The notes below the pieces were generated by a model. It was given only the letters and a program-made list of their open reading frames with translations, searched no databases and was not told the origin of the DNA. Shown one piece after another: positions 9,087 to 24,700 of a stretch of 30,394 nt of DNA (position 1 is the first letter of the stretch; each line of letters starts with the position of its first letter). The stretch is from positions 1 to 30,394 of the forward strand of contig JAHBMJ010000199.1 of assembly GCA_018398765.1 (NCBI GenBank), read 5' to 3'. This DNA is from Chromera velia (Eukaryota > Sar > Chromeraceae). The translations under genes were made by a program, and so were the position numbers.

Positions 9087-10690
9087 AGTGTGTGCAGTTT
9101 GGTCATACGGCTATGAAGTACATTCACACTCGCAGGATTCAAAGCGTTTGCAGAGTCTGACAGACTGCAAAGAAGATTTATTCGATGGATGCTGCAATTG
9201 AGAGAGAAAGAAAGCATACTCACTACTTTCCTTGAGGCAGGCCTTCTTCCTATCGATCTAGTAGTTGTACAGAGAACCCTGACATGGACAAAGAAGGTAA
9301 TCCAAAAAGGAAGAAACACACCGATAGGCCATGCACTCATTCAATCATTACAAAAAGGAGTCGATTCAGAACTGAGAAGAAAAAAGCTTCACCCCTTTCA
9401 TTTTTTTCCCCACTTAAAGAAATGTGTTGAAATACTTTTTACAAAGATAAGAAGCCATCCCTTCTAGATAGGAAGAGAACCAAAAGCTGCAGGCAGACAA
9501 CCTTCCTTTAAGAGAAGAGACAGAATAGTAAGGTGGATATTAGAAGCGCTGAAAAAGGAAGAAATTACAAAAAGGAAAAAGGAAGCATTTGCAGAGAGAG
9601 TTGAGAGGTCAGTACAGAAAAGAGGAAAGGCTGAAAGGGAAGAGCTGAGAGAAGATGTCATGCATCCTATCCATGCGTCTCTATCCAACGGAAATTGCCT
9701 AAATCTGTGGCTTCACAACAGCAAAAATAGAGAAGATACAGACAGAAGCATTTCATTAGATAGAGATAAGATAAGGAGAACTCCCATCTGCTATACAAAG
9801 ATAGCTCCCTGGCCTATCCACAGAAGAAGGGCTGTATTTCGGGTGGGAAAGAGAAACTTGAAGGTAAACAGGGGGAAGTTCTCAATAAAAGGAGACAGAG
9901 GGACCCCATTGACAGAAAGGAAATGTATGGTTTACTCTGACTTGCTTGACATTCAAGCAGTCGAAGATAAAATTCATGTGCTGACTGAATGCCCTCTGCA
10001 TGATGGAGAGAGGGCAGATTGCTTACAAGCTTTGATGACATATTGGAGTTCGGTGAAAGGGAGAGAGGAGAGAGCTACAAATAGCAACAGATGGAAAGTG
10101 GGTAGTGAAGGGAAGGTAGACAAGATCGCTCTATTCTCTTTTCTTTTAAATGAGGCCGACAAGAATGTCGATACCTTTTTGAAAGACGTCATGATCAAAA
10201 GACAGGTAGTGAGAGAATAGAAAAGAAAAAAGGGAGACAATTTGAGTCAAACTTTAGGAAGAGAGTTCGATAGGCTGCATCATGAGACTTGGAAAAGTGA
10301 AAAAGAAAGAGAGGAAAGAATTAAAGAGTATAAAAGGGTGTGGAGTAATATAAAGGAAGCAAAAAAGGAGGGAAAAAGAAGGAGGATGGGATGTTGGGAG
10401 GTTTTGGAACTTGCTTTGAGCCGTTTATCTACAATTCTGGGATCGTTCCCTTGCAAACCCTACTTTGGAATGGAGTGAGCCCTCTCGCATACACACGCAG
10501 GTGATTGACTGTTCAATATGATCTGTTCGCGGCACAGGCTAGAGTTGCTAGACCTATGCGGGCTGGCTAAGGAGGTCTGATGCGTCTAGGCGCTTTCCCT
10601 AAAAGCCGTACGTCGGACATTCGGCATTGGGGCAGGAGGCCAATCCTCCGGACATTAATCCTAATCCTAAATCCTAAAATAATTAACGCA
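9087..10690 (+). pseudogene. LINE ORF2 C-terminal half and 3' tail (decayed)
   Basis: Continuing the LINE after the gypsy insertion, frames at 9100-9465 read YGYEVHS, LQRRFIRWMLQLREK and FLEAGLLPIDLVVVQRTLTW, the usual post-RT segment of non-LTR ORF2 proteins. The frame 9660-10220 follows with KCMVYSDLLDIQAVEDKIHVLTECPL, a Cys/His motif near the ORF2 C terminus. A lysine/glutamate-rich tail runs to about 10478 after a stop at 10218. The 3' end has short AATCCTAA repeats at about 10656-10683, which may be the element's tail. Stops and frame changes show it is a pseudogene. Confidence 0.65.
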
Positions 10691-10927
10691 CTGGGTTACG
10701 CTGGGTATGGAGTAAGACAATGGTCTTAAAAAAAGCAAAGATGGATGATTGTGTGCCAAATGAACCGTGTTTTTACAAAAATTATAAGTTGAAGTCCTCG
10801 GACCAGGACCGTTGATTACTAGGTTAATCAAGAGATTAAAGGTAGTCAGGCTTAATCAAAGATAAACATGATATGGACTGCTAGGAGCTCGGCTCCAACG
10901 GCTTAGTCATTCATTCATTTGCCGTAT
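10691..10927. other. No gene seen
   Basis: Unique-looking, mildly AT-rich DNA between the LINE tail and the inverted-repeat element. No protein, RNA gene or clear repeat can be supported here. Confidence 0.5.
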
Positions 10928-11144
10928 ATCTATGGGTCGGCGACTATTGCAATAGTTAGAATAGTGAACCATTTTAACTATTTTCTGATAGTCGCTTCAT
11001 TTTTAACTATAAAATAGTAAGAATAGTAACTATTTCAACTATTTTTTCTAGTTCAAGTTATAGTTTACTATTTTGACTATAAAATATAAAGGTATAGCTA
11101 TAGTTGCTATAGTCAACTATTTGTTGACGAACCGACTCATAGAT
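10928..11144. mobile_element. Candidate MITE-like inverted-repeat element rich in ATAGT/ACTAT
   Basis: ATCTATGGGTCGG at 10928-10940 and CCGACTCATAGAT at 11132-11144 are inverted repeats matching at 12 of 13 bases. The 190 bp between them contain about 16 copies of ATAGT or its complement ACTAT, in both orientations, so the whole can fold back on itself. Size, AT content and terminal inverted repeats fit a miniature inverted-repeat transposable element, but I see no convincing target-site duplication beyond a possible AT dinucleotide. Confidence 0.5.
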
Positions 11145-12020
11145 GACTAGCAGTTGCCAGTCTGGCTGATATTATTCTATACAGACTAATATAATACAGT
11201 GCTGTACTAGTAGGGCACCACTAAATTACTAATAACTAATCACTAATATTTATTTACTGAATCGATCAAAAAATCAAACGTGTGATTTGAGGAACAACTC
11301 TTTATGCATGCACTGAGTAGATGAAAAAAAAAACACTATTCTGCTAGTTATTCTGTCGAATTGAAGTGCACCCACCAAGTCAGCCAGCCAGCCAGCTCTG
11401 TGGCCTTACGCTTCTCCTGCCACCTAAAATTGAATATACGCGTGTATCATTATACTATCATTTCCTTCCTCATCATCTCCTAAGCGCTGCGTCTTCCCCA
11501 ATTCAAGACGCACCAAGAAAATCGATCACCCGGCAACAGCGTAACAGCTAGAGAGTTGCAGTCAATCGTCTGCCACATTCCTTCCTGCCTCACTATTTGC
11601 ACCCCTTTCCGCAGATCCCCACATACCCCTCGGGGAATGAAAGGGCTTGCATTGAACCAATGAACGCTTACTTATTCTTCTCTTCATTCATCGAGCATGC
11701 ATGCAGCCCCATGCATCCGCCCAGAATCCGGAAAGATGGGACAGAAGGATCAGTGGCTCGCTCAATCGATCGATTGATGACTAAGTGAACGAATCAGACA
11801 GACCGACAGGAAGGCAGAATGGCCGAGGGTCTTCTTTTCATGTAATCTCTTCGATAACCTTTCCTCCGCCCAAGTATTTTATTTCAGAAAAAGTCCCGTC
11901 CTCGACCTTGCTCAAGGCTTCAAGCAAGCACTTTTTCTTCTGCATGTTCTTCATTTTCTTCCTTTCTGGATACATGCAAAACTCATCAGATCAGACCAAA
12001 CCAGAGTAGATCAGATCACA
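11145..12020. other. Intergenic region, 3' of the GARS gene
   Basis: No gene is supported. It includes a short CCAG repeat (about 11379-11395) and two TGCATGCA octamers (11305-11312, 11698-11705). The GARS polyadenylation region must lie here, since that gene ends at 12021 and reads leftwards, but I cannot place the signal. Confidence 0.5.
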
Positions 12021-17872
<5,852 letters not shown>

Positions 17873-18117
17873 CGCTGCAACTTCAGGACCAGCAGAGCAG
17901 ACTATCCGCTTTTGTAGATGGGCCCTTGCATGCAACACGAGACGCTGCGTCTCCGTCTCTCGCAACGACAAAGCCACTAAAAGACTCTCTGATGCCGCAC
18001 AGAGAAAAGCCAGATCCCAAACTCCAGAGGAATTAAAAGCTTCCTTCGATCAGTTAGAGGCTTAGAGCCAACTCATCTAGCCAACAGCAGCTTGAACAGC
18101 TACCAACTTCATACAGT

Positions 18118-18365
18118 GCGGCCGGAGACAGGGACGTCGATCATGCACTTTGCGATATCCGCGGCGTCGTCGCGGCGTCGCGATTCGGCCCGGCGATCGA
18201 TCCCCGGCCATGCATGCGCATTGCGCATGCAGGGCCGCGGCCGCGGCTGCATGGCGCGGCCGCTCGGCCCCGCGGCCTGCATGTCCGATGTAGGTGGCCG
18301 GGGCCGCCGCGCGCGGGGGGGGCGGGATCGATGCGCATTCGCAGGCCGGGGCCCGGCGCGCGATG
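18118..18365. other. CpG- and palindrome-rich GC island
   Basis: This 250-bp block is very GC-rich with dense CG dinucleotides and many short palindromes (CCGCGG, GCGGCCGC-type words, GGCGCC-like words, GCGCGC, CGATCGATC). Composition is unlike the AT-balanced DNA on both sides. It sits between two divergent start codons, fitting a CpG-island-type promoter, though a repeat remnant similar in style to the LTR core is also possible. Confidence 0.6.
18211..18231. promoter_or_regulatory. Perfect 10-bp inverted repeat of TGCATGCGCA
   Basis: TGCATGCGCA at 18211-18220, one T, then TGCGCATGCA at 18222-18231. Each arm carries one TGCATGC/GCATGCA core, so a dimeric DNA-binding protein could read it. 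In apicomplexans GCATGC-type sites are bound by ApiAP2 factors; use here is inference. Confidence 0.5.
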
Positions 18366-18781
18366 AACAAAAAAGAAAATCATGCATGCTCTGTCCAGCT
18401 GAATCATGCTGATCACATACTGATCACGAATCGATCGACAATCTTCGACACTCAGTTCATTATCGGACCAGATTGATCGACACAGCCACCGAAGAGAATT
18501 AAGGACATTTGCAGCGCACATGCTTAATAGTAAGCGATACACGAAGTCCGCTGAGCTTTGGTGTGTGGGCGCCTTGACCGGGGGTCTGCTCACAAAAGGG
18601 CCGCCTTCTCTTTCTCCATTTGTCTGAGGAGGGATTCTGCATTGGGAAGGTGTGTGAGAGACCTCCTTCTCAGCCTCCATTTGTTTGCGAGGTTTTGTAA
18701 GAGACGCTTTCCACTGATATCCTGGAAAGAGGATCGATCGATTCCCGAGACGGTGACCGTTCGCGTTCGATTCCTGTGACC

Positions 18782-21700
18782 ATGGATGCTGACCGTTCGC
18801 TTGTTGTACAGAAATATCCAGCGCCTTCGGACAGTGCTGGAAGAGGGCAGGGTTCATTGGAAGACCAGGCAACGTGTTTGGAAGTCACAAACGACGGACG
18901 TGTTGCAACCATTCGGTATCCGTCGGGGGTTATTGCAGTCAGGTCCGTTAATTGCGACTGTCAGACGAACCTTTCGAAACAACACGGAGAGAGACGGAGT
19001 GCGTGCTTGGGATCATCCAAGAGAGAAGAAATGCTTTCTCTTCAACGCCTTTTCCTCATCTGTATTGTGTCTTCCAGAACTCAGAAAGCTTCTCCGTAGG
19101 GCCCTTTCTCTTCGTTTTCTTCTCTCACGGCATCGGTCCCTGTTCGTTCTCTTGTCTGTTGACCTGTGTATGTACGTAATTGTGCATGTTGCGTCCTTGA
19201 GCTTCGCTCGCTGAGCACAGCTCTCGCCATACCTTCCCTTCCTCTGGCCCTGCGTTTCCCTCCCTCTCTCCCTGCGGTAGCGCATGTGACTCGAGGTTCG
19301 TTGGCGGACTCAAGTGCTGATCCGGTCGCGTAGAACACTCCATCGACACTTCGCCGAGTCTTTGGGGAAGAAATCTGCGTGGGAAGAAAGTTTTGTGCGT
19401 CTTCTCTGGCCGCTTCTTCTCTTCCTTCCCGTCTGTGTGCAGGTACGAGTTTGTGAACCTGCCCTACCAAGGAAACTGCTCTCGGCTGTATGCGGCCTAT
19501 GAGGATGGATCAGTGAGTCCGTAGATAGAGATCTGAATGAATATTCGACTGACTGAGTGAGCGAGTGTGTGACCGGTAGAGAGACCGATCGAGTGACTGA
19601 CTCCTTTCACGTTCAGAGATTAGCATATTGATTTGATGAACAAATCGACCGACCTACTGATCAGCTGCTTGTGGCCAATTTCAGACCGGACAGCGCAGAG
19701 AAGTGATGTGAAGTGAGCAAGTCGATCGATCCATGTTGAGTCTCCCCCATCAGATCTGATCTCTTATTTCTTCTATTTGTTTGCCTGGCCCTCATTCAAC
19801 TGGTTTGTTTCCACTTCTTGTTGCATTCTGAAGCTTTCTCTTTGGTTCCTTCCTTCCTTCTGCACTTCTGCTCTCATCTTTCTTCTCTCTCCGTGACTGT
19901 CCGAGTGCGAGAGCCAGGTGAGGTGAATGCCAGAGCCTTGTGTGAATCTGCATGCATCCATCCCTTCGTTGTTTCCGTGTTGCAGTATGTCGAGCTAGGG
20001 CGTCCCTTTTTTCTCTCCTGAGTCCTTTTTTGTCCTTTTCTCTGGGCCAATCAATTTTCTGGATTCTTTATCTCCGCGTGTGCTTGGTCCGTCCAACTGA
20101 ATGAAAGAAATACTGGATGGATGCCTCCCGCCACTTCGTTGTCTGCCTGCGTAACTATCGACCTTACCTAAATCTACCTACATTACAAAAAAAACATGAT
20201 TTGCAGCTGGCCGCGGACTGGTACGACAAGGGGTTCTGCATCGCCAAGCACGCAGGCGGCAAGGGGGACACGCTGCTGTCTCACCAACCGTCCGCAATGG
20301 GAAACCCCGCTATGGTGCGCTTTTTGCCTCCCTGCCGATTCTCTCTCTCTCTCTCTCCCTCCCCCCCCCCCCCCCNNNNNNNNNNNNNNNNNNNCCCCCC
20401 CCCCCCTCTGTGTGTGTGTGTGTGTGTGTGTGGCTGTCCGAAAGCGCACTGAGATTGATGAGAGAGAGAATTGACTGAACATGCCTGAGTGTACGGATCG
20501 ATCGACGGATCGAGAGAAAGGAATGAAGCGGAATTCGTTTTTCTCTTTTGATTTCTTCCGGATGAAAAGCTAGAATGAACATTGGTTGCCCTCCTGCCTG
20601 CCTGCCTGCTTGCTTGCTTGCTTGCTCTGTTCCTTCCGTTCAGGGAACGGGGGCTCTCTTCGACGGTGAGGGCAGGGAGGTGGATAGATGGGACTGCCCT
20701 GCCGAGAAGGCGAATGCAGCTTTCCGGGTCCTCACAAAAATGCAGCAGCAGCAACAACAACAGCAGCAGAACGGGGGTGGAGGGGAAGGAGACCCACCTA
20801 ACAGAAACCCTCCGTCTTCTTCTTCTTCTTCTTCTACTTCTCTTCTGTTGAGTGAGGAGGATGAAAAGGCGGTGACGGGTTGGCACCCTCGGACTGTCCA
20901 GTTGTCGTCCTTTCTTGCCTTCCGGCTCGAACCTCTTCGTGGCCTCTTCTTCTGCTTCGTCAGTTCTTTCTTTCTGTCTTTCTTTCTTTTTTTCTTTCTT
21001 CCTTCCTTTCTTTCTTTCTTTCTTTCTGTCTTTCTTTCTTTCTTTCTTTCTTTCTTTTCTTTCTTTCTTTCTTTCTTTCTTTCTGTCTTTCTTTCTGTCT
21101 TTCTATCTATCTGTCTTTCTTTCTTTCTTCCTTTCTCCCTGCCTTTGATTGATTGATGTGTGTTTGTGTCGTGTTTTGTTTGCCTTGGCTTCACGAGTCC
21201 TTCCGGCAAATTGAATGCGCATCTTCAGCTTCGGCCTTCAATCGTTGTCTGTATGCAATCTGTGGCTGCCGCTTTTGTATTAATAACGGGCGGGGGGGGG
21301 CAAGGAGGGTGGATGTTTGTTTCTCTTGTAACGGAAGGGTGGAAGGGAGGAAGAATATGAAACCGCCCCTAGTTTCCCCTCCCAGGCCTGGCACCAGACG
21401 GCGTCCTTGAGAGCTGGAAGGAAGGAAGGAAGGAAGGAAGACAGACTCATGAATCCGACCGAAGCAATGCATGCATCAATCAATCAAATCATTGCAGCAC
21501 CACGGGGACTTGAGGTACATGATCAACTTTGGTGCCCCCGCTCTGTTTTCTGTGATTGGGCGGATCTATTGTTCCCTCTGGCCCTTCCAAGACGATGTAG
21601 CGGCGCTGCAGCACGCACAGGACCAACAGAAGAGAGCGCTGATGTCCGCAGAGAGAGGAGACACGGGAGAGCCGCAAGAGGACCCCATAGCCGTCGTCCA

Positions 21701-24700
21701 TGAAGGTCAGTCAGGGGGGGGGTCTGCCTGTGGATTTCAGGTTAGTGCTTTTTGTCTGTCGGTCCCTTGGCTGACTTCTTCTTCTTCTTCCCATGATTCC
21801 TCCCTCCCCTACCCCAAAATTTGTTCATGTGGATGCTGAGAGTAGTGAGTGAAACGGCTGTGAAAGCACATCGTGCAAGGGTTTGGAGAAGCGAACAAAA
21901 CAAAGAAACAGAAAGGGAAGGACAAAAACAGAGAGAGAAGGAGACGGAGTGAGTCAACATTTCCATCTGGTTTCCCGATACCCTTTTTGGAGGGGATTCT
22001 GTCGAAGATTTGAAAGAGGGAGGCTTTCTGAATTGATTTTTCCGGCCTTCCTTGTATGGTTTGCTCCGCTTGTTCAGTTTTCTCTGTCCCCCCCGACCCC
22101 CGACCCCCCCCCCCCCCACACACACATACATAACCGAGGCATGTACATAGCCCCAGCTTGCCTGCTTCGCTTCCCTTCCCTTCCCCTCATGCAGGTCTGA
22201 CGAGCGGCTCCCGGGTCTTCGAGGAGGCCACAAGGAAGCAGTGCCTTGTACAGCAGCAGCAAGGTCTGTCTGTCTGTATGTATGTATGTGATTTCTGCGT
22301 TTCTTCTTTTTTCCTTCGCTCACCGTTGCGTGATTCTGCCTTCAGATGATTTCGTTTATCTTGCAGTCCTTCAGAATACTTCTGATAGGGGTGGATTTAT
22401 CTTCCTCTGCGGCTGCCTGCACGGGACCCATATGACGGGCCCTGATAGGGGTGGATTTATCTTCCTCTGCGGCTGCCTGCACGGGACCCATATGACGGGC
22501 CCTGATAGGGGTGGATTTATCTTCCTCTGCGGCTGCCTGCACGGGACCCATATGACGGGCCCTGATAGGGGTGGATTTATCTTCCTCTGCGGCTGCCTGC
22601 ACGGGACCCATATGACGGGCCCTGAAGAGAACAGAGATGACTTCGTTTCTCTCATTCACCCCAAATGACTTTCTTCAGCTTTCTCATTCTCTTTTCCGGG
22701 GTGCATTCAGCCTCGTCTACTCTCTTTCCTTTCTTTTCCTTTCCTTTCCTTTCCTTTCCACCTTACACCATTTGCCTCTCCACCCTTGCAGGGGCCGAAG
22801 CCGCCTTGGGTGCTTACTCAGATGCTCTTTCGTTACTTTCAGCCAGCCGAGGAGGCGGCGGGGTGGGGGGGGCATCGGATCCCCTGCATGGGGTGTGCGG
22901 GGGGGCGTCGACGAAGCTGGAGGCCCTCCCTGAAGGCAGCGACGAGGACGGGTGCAGGTCCTCCCGGATGGAGCGGAACTCCGCGGGGGGGGAGGCAGAG
23001 AGGTCTCCTGGTTTGATTTCCAATTCCGTCAATTCCATCTGCCTGAGCAACAGCAGGAGGCAGCAGCATGGGAGTTTCCCTTCGATTTCTCACCCTGGAG
23101 ATGGAGACGGAGACGTGGAGGAGGAGTCTTGCTACAAACCCCCTCCTGATGGTGCCGCTTCGTCGTCTTCGTGTAGGATAAAGGGTGCATGGGAAGAAGA
23201 CGGGAAGATTGGAAAGTGTGCAGCGGAAGGGGGTGGACAGAGGGGAGAAGACAAAATGGATACATTAGTCGAAAGTGGGACTGACGATGGGGGGGCTCTG
23301 CTGAGTCACCCTGTGTCAGCAAAGGGCGAGAGGGACAAAGACAAAGAGCGGACACCTTCTGTTCATGGAATGTGGCTCCAGTGAGTTGTGTTGCTGCTTT
23401 TTTCTATTGATTCTATTTTCTTGTTTTCCTTCAGTCTTTGCTCATGGCAGTGAGGGCAGGCAGGCAGGAATGTTTTCCTCTCTCTCTCTCTCTCTCTCTC
23501 TCGCTTGTTTCATCAGCGTCGCGACAGACGACACATGGGATGACGCGGTTTCCTCCTTCGGTACCCTTTTTTTTTTTTCGGCTGATTGATTGTTTTGAAA
23601 CCACTCAACCAAATTTGCTTTTTCGGTTTGTGAGAAGAAACATGGTACGGTCGCCGCGTTGTGCCCGGTGGCATGAATGGTCTTTGTTTTTTGCCGTTGT
23701 TTCTTTTTTTCTGTGTACACATGTATGTGTGCGTGCAGAAGAGAGACTCGCAAGGCTGCAGAGCGTCTGAACGGGCTGACGGACGTCTCGAAGAAAAGCC
23801 TAAGAGAGAGAGAGAGAGAAAGAGAAAGAGAGAGAAATTCAAGAGGAGGGGGAGGAACGGCGGGGGGCACAGGAGCGGCAGTCACTCAAGAAGGGGGGGG
23901 AGGGGGAGGGTCATCTACAGGTATGAGGTCAAAGACGGCGGGTGGGGTGGGTAAGAGGGCAAGTGCGTCCCAAGACAAGGAGACAACGCCAGGGGTGTCA
24001 CGAAAGTCGTCAGGGGCGATAGTCCACCGTCGTACCTCCAGGCCCGCCCCGCCGCCCCTCAAAGACCCAAAAGAAAGAGGATCCTCTGAGCCTTCCCAAG
24101 CTCCAGAAGAAACAAACGAAGGTGGGCCGCTGGAAAATCTTTCCAACAGCTTTTATTCCATACACTTTGTGCTTTTGGAAAGTTCTTGTCTTCAAATAGC
24201 ATTGATTGATTGTCATCTTCTCACCCGTCTCATCTTCTTTCAGTCAATCATCCGTCTTTCTCTTTCTGTCTCCTCTTTGACTTTTCGCGTGTCGGTAGGT
24301 TTTTGTCTCTTGGACTCATTCATCAGCTGCTTTCCGCATCTCCTTTTTTTTGACCTCCGCCTTTCATGTCTCTTTCCCCTTGTTTCGACCAACCAACCCC
24401 TCTGATATCACGTTGTGAACCTCCACACTGCGCGCTCTCTCCCTGTGCAGCTTCGCAGACAGCACACCGAGTGCAGGGCGACGACGAGAGGAGGCAGCTC
24501 CGATCCTCGTCACACGGGGGAGAGGGAGGAGAAGCTGAATCCCCCGAGCCTTCTCCTCCTGGACGAAGATCAAGAGACGCTGCTGTCACACTACACAGAT
24601 CAACGGCGCGCTCCCAGAACGGAAGCGCGAACGAGAACGACCGGAGGACGCGCTCTCGATCCCGGTCCTGTTCCAGAGGCTGTGGTGGAGACAAAACGAC

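Larger units (their letters stand above)
1790..10690 (+). mobile_element. 5'-truncated LINE-like retrotransposon, split by a Ty3/gypsy insertion
   Basis: The reverse-transcriptase half lies at about 1790-3202 and the C-terminal half at 9087-10490, with a short A/T-rich TCCTAAA-type tail near 10656-10683. Joining the two flanks across the gypsy element gives continuous LINE-like protein sequence (WFRQ then IVCAVWSYGYEVHS), the usual segment after the RT palm/thumb. No endonuclease domain is visible, so the copy is 5'-truncated. The left boundary is uncertain by about 100 bp and the right boundary is set only by the tail. Confidence 0.7.
17873..18781. promoter_or_regulatory. Divergent intergenic region, probable two-way promoter
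   Basis: The start codons of GARS (17872, minus) and of the large plus-strand gene (18782) face away from each other across 909 bp, so this stretch must hold both upstream regions unless unseen 5' exons exist. Four TGCATGC-type motifs lie here: TGCATGCA at 17927-17934 (55 bp before the GARS ATG), an inverted pair at 18211-18231, and 18383-18389. A GC-rich core covers 18118-18365. I cannot place transcription starts or a TATA box. Confidence 0.6.

Noticed and set aside
22382-22625. CRISPR-like or zinc-finger array
   Set aside because: The repeats are contiguous without spacers, in a eukaryotic intron, and the Cys/His spacing does not fit a known zinc finger.
23435-23449. 15-nt microexon in intron 7 of the large gene
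   Set aside because: It keeps the frame and has AG/GT borders, but the direct splice 23380 to 23739 is also in phase and simpler; only transcript data could decide.
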